Assembly: GCA_030272155.1 (NCBI GenBank)
Contig: CP126202.1
Span: 2,356,001-2,420,000, forward strand
Reading direction: 5' to 3'
Length of the DNA: 64,000 bases
DNA from: Tetradesmus obliquus
Lineage: Eukaryota; Chlorophyta; Chlorophyceae; Sphaeropleales; Scenedesmaceae
Each line of letters opens with the position of its first letter. The stretch's first letter is position 1. The notes under the pieces were generated by a model. It had not been told where the DNA came from, did not search any database, and worked only from the letters and a program-made list of their open reading frames with translations. A program made the translations under genes and the position numbers. Shown here piece by piece: positions 46,403 to 57,130 of the stretch.

Positions 46403-49400
46403 CTACACGGCAGAGGGCTTCATGTATATGCAAAGCTTGTGATAGCGGAAAAGGGATATGCCTGTTGCTGCCATTGTAGGGGCAGTGCCATCATTGGCAA
46501 TGATGTAGTACCCAAAGTTGTTCCAGGCCAGGCATAGAGGGTCCAGGTTGCAGAGTCGCTCTGCTTCAGACGCTGATGTGTGTCCCCCGTGCGTCATGTT
46601 TGTGCCTCTCCAGTTCGTGTTGGAGATGGTCACATACCCCACCTTGCCTGGGCAGTTGCGCGTGTTGATGCCTGTTGGATCCGCAGTCACGGCACTTGGT
46701 GAGGGTGACGGCTGTACAGGCATGGGGCTTGGTGCAGGTGAAAGCTTCACAGGCGCGGGGCTCGGTGAGGGTGAGAGCGTCGCACTCACGGGGCTTGGTA
46801 AGGCTGCAACCGTCACACGCACGGGGCTTGGTGAGGATGAAAGCCTTACAGGCGCGGGGCTTGGTGCGGGTGACGGGCTCACAGGCGCGATGGGCTGGGG
46901 CTGAACTGCAGGGCTGGGGTTGGGGGATATGGCAGCGATCTTGATGCTTTGCGAGGGTGATGGCGGCACAGGCACGGGCCTGGGTGACGCAGGCTGCCCA
47001 GGCACTGCAGGGCTGGGTGACGCAGGCTGCTCAGGTACTGCAGGGCTGGGTGACGTAGGCTGCTCCGGCACTGCAGGGCTGGGTGACACAAGCTGCTTGG
47101 GTGCTGCAGGGCCGGGTGACGCAGGCTGCTCAGGCGCTGCAGGGCTGGTTGACGCAGGCTGCTCAGGCACTGCAGGGCCGGGTGACGCAGACTGCTCAGG
47201 CGCTGCAGGGCCGGGTGACGCAGGCTGCTCAGGCACTGCAGGGCTGGGTGACGCAGGCTGCTCAGGCACTGCAGGGCTGGGTGACGCAGGCTGCTCGGGG
47301 GCTGCCGGGCTGGACGACACAGGCAGCTCAGGCACTGCAAGGCTGGGTGATGCAGGTGTGACAACGCTGTTCACGCCTGACGCATTAGTGGTTGTGCCTG
47401 CCACTGGTGCTGGCCGCTCAGGTACTGCAGGGCTGGGTGACATAGGCTGCTGCGGCACTGCAGGGCTGGGTGACACAAGCTGCTCGGGTGCTGCAGGGCT
47501 GGGTGACACAAGCTGCTCGGGTGCTGCAGGGCTGGGTGATGCAGGTGTGACAACGCTGTTCACACCTGGCACATTGGTGGTGGTGTCGGCCACAGGTGCT
47601 GGCTGCTCAGGCACAGCAGGGTCGAGTGATGCAGGCGCAACAACGATGTTCACGCCTGACGCTTTAGTGGTGGTGTTCACCACTGGTGCTGGCTGCTCCG
47701 CAACAGCAGGGCTGGGTGAGGCCGCGGCAGGGAAGTGGGGCACAGCTGGCTCAGGGGCTGTGGTGTTGTTCTGCACTGCCGGTTGCTCAGCAGCAGCAGC
47801 AGGGCTGGGTGAAGCTGGGGCAACCACATTAGGCAGTGGTGGCTCAGGGGCTGTGGTGTTGTTCTGCACTGCCGGTTGCTCAGCAGCAGCAGGGCTGGGT
47901 GAGGCTGGGGCAACCACATTAGGCAGTGGTGACTCAGGGCCTGTGGTGTTGTTCTGTGCTGCCGGCTGCTCAGCAACAGCAGGGTTGGGTAAGGGTGACG
48001 TCTTCACAGCCATGGGGCTTGGTGAGGGTGACGGCGTAGTAGGCACCGGGCTTGGTGAAGGTGACGACCTCACAGGCACGGGGCTAGGTGAGGGTGACGG
48101 CTTTGCAGAGGCCAGTAAGGCAGTCCTGTACAGCCTCACAGGCACGGGGCTTGGTGAAGGTGAGGGTGAGGGCGCCACTGGCACGGGGTTTGGCGAAGGT
48201 GGCGGCGTCAAAGACACAGGGCTGGGTGAGGCCTGGGCAGGCACGCTGGGCACTGCTGGCACAGCGACTGTGGTGTTGTCTTCAAGTGCTGGCTGCTCCA
48301 CAACAGCAGGGCTGGGTGGGGCAAGGTCAACTGCGTTGGGCACTTCTGGCTCAGGGGCCGTGGTGTTGTCCTGTGCTACGGGCTGCTGAGGCACTGCAGG
48401 GCTGGGTGGCACAGGTGCAACAGTGTTGCTGACAGTGACTGGCTCAGCTGCAGTGGTGTTGTCTTGTGGTGCTGGCTGCTCAGTCACTGCAGGGCTGGGT
48501 GACACAGGTGCAACAATGTTGCTGCCAGTGACTGGCTCAGCTGCAGTGGTGTTGTCTTGTGGTGCTGGCTGCTCAGTCACTGCAGGGCTGGGTGACACAG
48601 GTGCAACAGTGTTGCTGCCAGTGACTGGCTCAGGGCTGGTGGTGGTGCCCTGCACTGCTGGCTGCTCAACCACTGCAGGGCTGGGTGAGGCAGCTGCGGC
48701 AACGTTGCTCACGGCTGGCGCATTGGTGGTGGTGTTGTCCTGCACTGCTGGCACATTGGTGGTGGTGGAATCCTGCACGGCTGGCACATTGGTGGTGGTG
48801 GTGTCCTGCACTGCTGGCTGCTCAACCACTGCAGGGCTGGGTGAGGCAGCTGTGGCAGCGTTGTTCACGGCTGGCACATTGGCGGTGGTGTTGTCCACTG
48901 GTGCGGCTGGCTGCTCAGCCATTGCAGGGCTGGGAGAGGCAACTGCGGCAGCGTTGTTCGCTGCTGGCGCATTGGTGGGGGTGTTGTCCACTGGTGCTGC
49001 TGGCTGCTCAGTCACTGCAGGGCTGGCTGAGGCGGCTGCAGCAGCGTTGTTCACGGCTGGCGTGTTGTTGGTGGTGTTGTCCACTGGTGCTGCTGGCTGC
49101 TCAGTCACTGCAGGGCTGGGTGAGGCAGCTGCGGCAACGTTGTTCATAGCTGGCGCATTGGTGGTGGTGTTGTCCACTGGTGCGGCTGGCTGCTCAGTCA
49201 CTGCAGGGCTGGGTGAGGCGGCTGCGGCAGCGTTGTTCACGGCTGGCGCATTGGTGGTGGTGTTGTCCACTGGTGCGGCTGGCTGCTCAGTCACTGCAGG
49301 GCTGGGTGAGGCAGCAGCGGCAAAGTTGTTCACGGCTGGCGCATTCGTGGTGGCGTTGTCCACTGGTGCGGCTGGCTGCTCAGTCACTGCAGGGCTGGGA

Positions 49401-52400
49401 GAGGCAGCTGCGGCAACGTTGCTCACGGCTGGCGCATTGGTGGTGGTGTTGTCCTGCACTGCTGGCACATTGGTGGTGGTGGAATCCTGCACGGCTGGCA
49501 CATTGGTGGTGGTGGTGTCCTGCACTGCTGGCTGCTCAGCCATTGCAGGGCTGGGAGAGGCAGTGGCGGCAACGTTGTTCACGGCTGGCGCTTTGGTGGT
49601 GGTGTTGTCCACTGGTGCGGCTGGCTGCTCAGCCATTGCAGGGCTGGGAGAGGCAACTGCGGCAGCGTTGTTCGCTGCTGGCGCATTGGTGGGGGTGTTG
49701 TCCACTGGTGCTGCTGGCTGCTCAGTCACTGCAGGGCTGGCTGAGGCGGCTGCAGCAGCGTTGTTCACGGCTGGCGTGTTGTTGGTGGTGTTGTCCACTG
49801 GTGCTGCTGGCTGCTCAGTCACTGCAGGGCTGGGTGAGGCAGCTGCGGCAACGTTGTTCATAGCTGGCGCATTGGTGGTGGTGTTGTCCACTGGTGCGGC
49901 TGGCTGCTCAGTCACTGCAGGGCTGGGTGAGGCGGCTGCGGCAGCGTTGTTCACGGCTGGCGCATTGGTGGTGGTGTTGTCCACTGGTGCGGCTGGCTGC
50001 TCAGTCACTGCAGGGCTGGGTGAGGCAGCAGCGGCAAAGTTGTTCACGGCTGGCGCATTCGTGGTGGCGTTGTCCACTGGTGCGGCTGGCTGCTCAGTCA
50101 CTGCAGGGCTGGGAGAGGCAGCTGCGGCAACGTTGTTCACGGCTGGCGCATTGGCGGTGGTGTTGTCCTGCACTGCTGGCTGCTCAACCACTGCAGGGCT
50201 GGGTGAGGCAGCTGCGGCAGCGTTGTTCACGGCTGGCGCATTCGTGGTGGTGTTGTCCACCTGTGCTGCTGGCTGCTCAGTCACTGCAGGGCTGGGAGAA
50301 GCAGCTGCGGCAACGTTGTTCACGGCTGGCGCATTGGCGGTGGTGTTGTCCTGCACTGCTGGCTGCTTAACCACTGCAGGGCTGGGTGAGGCAGCTGCGG
50401 CAGCGTTGTTCACGGCTGGCGCATTGGCGGTGGCGTTCTCCGCTAGTGCTGCTGGCTGCTCAACCACTGCAGGGCTGGGTGAGGCAGCTGCGGCAGAGTT
50501 GTTCACGGCTGGCGCATTGGCGGTGGTGTTGCCCTGCACTGCCAGCACATTGGTGGTGGTGTTGTCCTGCACTGCTGGCTGCTCAGTCACTGCAGGGCTG
50601 GGTGAGGCAGCTGGGGCAACGTTGTTCACAGCTGGCGCATTGGTGGTGGTGTTGTCCACTGGTGCGGCTGGCTGCTCAGTCACTGCAGGGCTGGGTGAGG
50701 CAGTTGTGGCAGTGTTGTTCGCTGCTGGCGCATTTGTGGTGCTGTTGTCCACTGGTGCGGCTGGCTGCTCAGTCACTGCAGGGCTGGGTGAGGCAGCTGC
50801 GGCAACGTTGTTCACGGCTGGCGCATTGGCGGTGGTGTTCTCCACTGGTGCGGCTGGCTGCTCAGTCACTGCAGGGCTGGGTGAGGCAGCTGCGGCAACA
50901 TTGTTCACAGCTGGCGCATTGGTGGTGGTGTTGTCCACTGGTGCGGCTGGCTGCTCAGTCACTGCAGGGCTGGGTGAGGCAGTTGTGGCAGTGTTGTTCG
51001 CTGCTGGCGCATTCGTGGTGGTGTTGTCCACTGGTGCGGCTGGCTGCTCAGTCACTGCAGGGCTGGGTGAGGCAGCTGCGGCAACGTTGTTCACGGCTGG
51101 CGCATTGGCGGTGGTGTTCTCCACTGGTGCGGCTGGCTGCTCAGTCACTGCAGGGCTGGGTGAGGCAGCTGCGGCAACATTGTTCACGGCTGGCGCATTG
51201 GTGGTGGTGTTGTCCACTGGTGTGGCCGGCTGCTCAGTCACTGCAGGGCTGGGTGAGGCAGCTGCTGCAGCGTTGTTCACGGCTGGCGCATTGGTGGTGG
51301 TGTTCTCCACTGGTGCAGCGGCAGATGGCTTGGGAGAACTTGCGGCTGTGTTGTCAGTGCTGAGGTTGATGCGATCTGAAACTGCCTGCACACCACTCTG
51401 GACACCTGTATACCATGGCAGGTGCAGCAGCAGCAGACAATGGGCGCAATGAGCCCGGAGTGTCTGCAGGCGTCAGTTATTACATCTTGGTGTGTGAGGC
51501 AGACATGTGAGGTGTTGAGCTTGCATGGTCACAACATACAGTATTGGCCAATGTAGCACCAGCGCTGGCAAACAATGAGCACAGCTCCGCCGTGGAACAT
51601 GCCTGTTTCAGCTATCATACAGCTTGTGCCGCAAGCCGCTGCGCCAAAAGTGTGTGTGCAGCTTACACATACTGCGACCCGCACAACATGGCCCTCACCT
51701 CTGCGGAACTCTCCGCCTAGCAGCCTGCACTGCCAGCTGTTGGCACTGCCAGCAGACACCCAGTAGCCCAGGCAAGCGGACTGCGCATCACAGGCGTCCC
51801 TGCACTTGCTGGGCACGGTGGCGCTCTCCAGTGTTGCACTGTTGCCTAGCTGGGCATCAACACCTGCATCAAGTGTGTGATCAGCAACACGCGTGGTTGA
51901 TGCAGTTGGCAGGTTTCCATGTGTGTTGGATTGCGTGTTGCTTGGCTACTTGTGTAGTAGCGGGTAGCCACTGCCATGCACCACAAACGCGAAAAAAACG
52001 AGAGACGTGCACAACCAATCATCTCTAACTACCATCCTTGATAATAGGTCAACTCACCTGTGTCTGCTGGCCAAACGATGTAGTCTGTTGCAGAGGCAAT
52101 CTTGTATGCAATGTATGTGTTGGGAACAGGTGTCGTTGTGGTGGTTTTCAGCCAGCAACCGTTGCTTCCGTCTGTCTGGCTGTTCTTGAACACCCAGAAG
52201 TGGCAGTCACTGCCACAAGAAGCCTGGCAGCTTGCAGCATCCTTGGCTGCTGCCATGAAGGTCAGGGGTGGCTTAGCAGCTGCCGCTGTATCATCTGATA
52301 CTGCTGCAACAGCGTAGCCAGCATTGGGGGAGTTGGTGCTGAAGGCGATGCTGCTGTAAGGATCGACTGAGCTGAAGATGGGGACGCAGTCAGTGGAGTC

Positions 52401-52429
52401 GGTGGCAAAAGCTGAGCTGGTGAACCTGG

Positions 52430-52460
<31 letters not shown>

Positions 52461-55400
52461 GGATGACCACACCATAGAAGTGTCAGGCAGCAATAACATA
52501 TGTTCGCTACACGGATGTAAGACACCCAAGTGCACTTTTGCAACGCAGCAAGCACGATGACTGCTAGGAGGCTGGACTTGAGCACTTTCATGTGACTGCA
52601 CTGCAGAGTTTTCACTGCTTCAGGCACTGCAACTGACACTGAACCATTCCCACTGCTTCTGACATGTGCATGAAGAAAAAACTTTGAACACTCTCACCCG
52701 CTTGGACATGCCACGCAAGCATCAGTGCCACCAGGTGAGTACGAGCCATGCTGGCATGGTGCACACACGGCTGTGCCACTGCTGCCCCAGCCAGGCAGGC
52801 AGACTGAACAGTCGCTGAGCGATGCGGCTGGCACATCTGATGATGTGGTGGAGCCAGCAGGGCAGGCGGCACAAGCAGCGGTACCTCCAGAACCCCATGA
52901 ACCTGCAAGAAATGTGGTATTGAAGGGTCACTGGATGACGAGCGCGCTGCTGCTTGGTGCTGGTCTGCACCATCAGCGACACCAACACAACCTGCTGCAA
53001 GCATGGCTTTGAACACTACAGCGGCAGTGAAGTCGACACAACTATGCAGTGTGCATGCCAGTGATGAGAAGCAGTCCCAACTCAAGCCTGCAGGCTCACC
53101 TGCTGGGCATTGCCTGGCGGTCGCCACAGCCACCACCTCCCAGCCGGGATTCGCCAAGCAGTTGGAAGCATCGGTGGCTCCTGTGTCTGCAGTTGTCATG
53201 CCATCGCCACATGGCTCACAGGGCCTGCACACCATAGCATCACAGACGTTCAACATGTGGGATGAACAGAGCAGACACATCAGAAATGCACAGCTGTACT
53301 TGCTACATGTAGGTCTGGCACTGCTGTAGTGCCACCAGCAGCACTGCAATTCGCAGGCATGCCCTTGCAGGGTCAGCGATGCAGTGGTTCAACACACACA
53401 CCAGCTGGATTTGCAGTTATTCTACTTGCTGGGCAAAGCTCACCTCAGATTGTAGCCATCATTGTAGTAGCCTGCAGTAAAACATTTCAGCAACAGAACT
53501 TGCTTGAAGCAAAACAGCCTTTTTCAGCCACAGCATGGTCGAGTACAACACTGTGATACATGCCAACAGCTTTGATGCAGACATGCAAGTGATCTGGATG
53601 CTGTTGAAGCTTGGCGCATGCTGTACATGCATGCACAAACCACGACAGCAGCTGCACATATGCAGTTTTGGCACAGGGCCACTGCAAGCACAAAGTAACT
53701 ATAGCTCTGGCTGTAAACCTACCTTCTGGGCATTCAGAGGCAACTCCATGAGCCCAGCCATAGCCTGGTAAATTGCTGCAGTTGGCGCTGGAAGTAAACA
53801 CCATTGGGCTAACAAGGGCTGTGTAGTCACTGCCGTGGAGGGCGAGAACCTCAGGGTGAGCATCTGGCGTGGTGGTGAACTCTGGGCAGGCCTGCAACAA
53901 TGACACACCATGACTATTTGGGACGTAGTGTAGAAACAAACACATGCACAAACGCAGTGAAAAGTTGCTGTGCAGTGATCTTGAATGCTGCAGCCGACAA
54001 CCTTGCAATATAAAGCACAAACAGCCTACATTTGCACAAGACAAGGCACAAGAGAAGGCTGACGGTGAAAAATTGTGTGCCAATTCAAACTCACCTGGCA
54101 CGGAGCAGGTGACAGTCCAAAGTGAGGGTTGGACACTCCAAAGGTGCCGTTGACACACTTAGATGCAGCAACCGTGGTGCCATTCTCGTCATTGACCGAC
54201 TTGCTGCCCCACCCAGGAGGAATGTAGCAAGCATCGCTGGAGTCGGAGCCAGCAGCAGGGGTCAAAACGTTCCCGCCGCATAATTGGCACTCTTCACGGC
54301 TCCAGCCACTTTTGTACGAGCCAATGGGGCAGGGCAGGGTGGTTGGCTGGGCAGCGCTGGCGTTCTCAGGACCTGTAAACCCCGCCAGCAGGCCGCGCGT
54401 GTAGTAGCCCACTCCAGGAGGCGCCAAGCATGACTCTGCGCTGCTGCTCTTGGGCGCCTGCACAGCAATTGGCGTAGGCAGCAGCACAGCCATCAGTGCG
54501 GTTTGGAAGCTTTGGCAGTTGGGCGCAAACATCTCAAGTTGCAGGTGCTGTGCAGCCGCGAAAAGGCAGTCAATGACTCCAAAAGAGAAATTGATGGTAG
54601 AACACATGTTTTGCAATGCTTGCAGGATTTGCAGGACGCGAGGTCAACCATGTATGTGTGGCAGCACGCACCTGTGTTGTGAGGCCAGCTGGGCAGGGGG
54701 AGCACACGCCAGCTCCTGCAGGGCTGAAGGTGCCGACAGGGCACGGCTCTGCCCCTGTCACGCGCTTCTCACTGTCAAAGACTGTCTGGTAGCCAGCCAA
54801 GGTGACAGCGCATGCTGCTGCTGTTGTTGCAGCAGTAGAAGTGGTGGACAGACCAACGGGACACACCTGCAGAGCATACACCACAGTGCAACTTTTGTAT
54901 AAGCCCGAATGGCATCACCACCAGTACTGGTAGCACTAGTGGCTGTGCGGCGCCACCAGCACAGGTTTGCAGGATTTTGAGCAATGACATGTCAACATGT
55001 ACGGCAGACGCGTCTTCACTGAGATGCAAATAAGCATGACCGCCTCACCTGGCATCTGGTGATTTTGTTGATGCCCTCCTTGTAGGTGCCCACAGAGCAC
55101 GGCATGGCTTGTTGGCCCTGCAGCAGTCAGCATAGCTTTGATTCAGTACCAACACACACACCACACAGCTGACATGGCTTGACAAACCGTCATGCTTGCC
55201 GTTGTGTGGGCCATTCTACTCGGTATTGGCCACATCCATGAGTGCTTTTCGATAGTGTCACACCAGCAGCATGTCATCTCATGAACACGTAGCTGAATGT
55301 TATCTGTGGTTGCAGGAAGGTGCTCAGATGTGCAGCCATAGCTATTAAACAGCTGCAGCTATAGCTATGCACTCACCCTGTACAGGTAGCCAGCTGGTGC

Positions 55401-56584
55401 AGAGCAGGCAGCCACACTTGTGGAGCCCTCTTGTTCTGTCACCAGGCCACCTGGGCACTCTGCGGATCACAAACATTGAAAGGACAGCGCAACAGCTCTC
55501 TCAGAAAATATCCTAGTGCAAGCAGAAGAGCAGCCAACTGTAAGCTGCAGCATTCACATTGGTCACACTCCTGCAATCGAGGCTTGCAGGACAGACGCTG
55601 GGCAGCATATTGGCACTATGCAGCATATTCGACACCACAGCCAAGGCAGACAGAAGGTGCCATGCATGGATCGCAGCCTGCTGCGCCTTTCCTGCAAGCT
55701 GTTGGTTGAATGTGCCTTCCCAACCAGCTGTGCATTGCTAATGTGCACCTAAGATGAGCACAAGCGCGACAGCAGGCCATATCATCAGCCCTTGCAGAAG
55801 GATCCTGCAGCCTGCCAACCTCCAAAATACTTCTGCCAAGCTTCAGGATAAATTTCATACTCACCTGTGCAGTTACGGCGGTTGCCTCCAGCATTGTAGG
55901 TGTTCAGTGGGCAGGGCGCTGCTGTTGCAGGGCCTGCAGCATATGCTACACCAGGCAGCGTGATGCAGGCATCCACGCTTGGGGCAGTAGCATACTTGGT
56001 GGTGAGGTGCTCTCCGCAGGACTGGCGGGCAGCATCAGCGCCGGTGCAGAAGCCACCCTTGCCACATGGCATGCAGGAAGCGCTTGCAAGGTAGTAGCCG
56101 GGGGAGCACTCTGCAGGTGATTGCAGGAACAGCAAATCATGGTCGTGAATTAGCCTACCCAGGTACATGAAAAGGCTTGGCATGTTGCTTTGGCTTTATC
56201 ATGTAGCAAGTGAGCAAGACCCTGGCATACAGTACTCTGGTTGCAGGAGAGGCAGCTGTGGCAGAGCAGCAGGCCAGTCTGATCAGTTTACTTGGGCCTG
56301 ACGGTGCCTGCAGACCTTGAACTGTCCTTTAGGTGATACTCACCGCAAGAAGTGGCGTCTGCTGTAACCCTGTAGCCTGGAGAGGTGCAGGAGAGGCAAA
56401 CCATGGCGGTGCTGTTGCTGCTGATCTCGACTCCCTGAACGGCGCAGCTCCGACATTGAGGGTGCAGCTGCGTGCAACGTTTGACAGATCTTTGGAGAAG
56501 CTTGCGGCTCGGGTTTGCTTCGGAGCTCCAGGTGCTGCCCAGCAGCAGAACGCCGAGCAGGAGCAAACTGACTCGTCGAGTCAT
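46403..56584 (-). CDS. Array gene D: secreted GCC2/GCC3 and PAN mosaic with giant 31-residue-repeat stalk
   Basis: Starts at 56584 with signal peptide VSLLLLGVLLLGSTWSSEA and RKLLQRSVK. Exons lie near 56584-56344, 56110-55865, 55459-55377, 55118-55050, 54870-54671, 54461-54093, 53893-53722, 53474-53445, 53228-53099, 52902-52698, 52427-52058, 51862-51700 and 51404-46403. The N-terminal two thirds of the exons copy gene C module by module. PAN-like modules are DAASCQASCGSDCHFWVF and CRDACDAQSACLGYWVS. The final 5-kb exon codes about 1,660 residues: many 31-aa repeats of ASPSPAVTEQPAAPVDNTT type, then SPSPVPV-rich hydroxyproline-type sequence. It ends in a cysteine module (SEAERLCNLDPLCLAWNNFG, then KLCIYMK) resembling a third PAN-like domain. 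It totals about 2,400 aa. NTT sequons and SPSP motifs imply dense glycosylation. It is likely an extended wall or adhesive protein; this is inference. Confidence 0.85.
46950..47560 (-). repeat. Short Pro-Ser coding repeats in gene D stalk
   Basis: About 15 or more units of PASPSPAVPEQ type (11 residues, 33 bp; plus-strand CTGCAGGGCTGGGTGACGCA). They lie between the 31-aa repeats and the C-terminal module. Confidence 0.93.
48640..51310 (-). repeat. 93-bp coding tandem repeat of gene D with higher-order duplications
   Basis: Units of 31 codons (SPSPAVTEQPAAPVDNTT plus NAPAVNNVAAAA). Two larger in-frame duplications are superimposed: about 714 bp, or 238 codons (about 48690-49403 against 49404-50117), and 279 bp, or three units (about 50600-51190). 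Variants such as QDTTTTNVPAVQDSTTTNVP mark the copy boundaries. Confidence 0.93.
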
Positions 56585-57130
56585 GCTGCCCCTGTAGCCC
56601 TAAGCTAGTGCAAGATGATGCCGAATGCCTATCTAGGCATGCATAGATGCAAAGTTTGGATCACGATTGACTGATAATTTGCATCACTGAGTCGGCTCCC
56701 TTAATAGCCAAGCCATCAGGTCTTGAAAGGTAGGGGTTGAAAAAGTGACAACAACCACAGGGCGGGAAATGAGATTGCGGCTTAGCCTGCCGTCCGAGTA
56801 GGTAATATCCTTGAACAAGCTTTTGCTGCAGTACCTGTTCATTGCATCCTCGGATCGCCAGACTCCCGCTGCCATGGACAGAACAGCAGCAAGGTACATC
56901 AGTGTACAATATTACATGGTTGGGGACGCCACTCTGGTTACAGGTCCAAAAAATACGTACACACATAAAGTGGCTACGAAAGCTGCTTTGCTAGCGAATG
57001 CTTTGTTACGTGCAACAGCAACTTGGTCGCAGCACATCTTCACTGCTCAGTGCTGAGCAGCCGCTGCTGCTGTGGTGGAACTAATAATACCTGCTGTGCG
57101 TCATGCATGGGACATGCATGGGGCATTCAG
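56585..57130. other. Intergenic: gene D promoter and GT31 3' UTR
   Basis: Short spacer of 546 bases. Minus-strand TGTAA signals at 56912-56916 and 56938-56942 fit the GT31 transcript. Near 56625-56645 lies GCCTATCTAGGCATGCATAG, a partly palindromic segment about 45 bases before the gene D ATG. No clear TATA box. Confidence 0.5.

Noticed and set aside
46920..48389. 489-residue plus-strand frame as a gene
   Set aside because: Antisense shadow of the SPSP stretch of gene D.
48423..51452. 1,009-residue plus-strand frame as a real gene
   Set aside because: It mirrors the coding repeat of gene D, has no independent start context, domains or introns, and its composition (Ala, Val, Gly, Leu) is what the reverse of the Pro/Ala/Asn repeat must give.
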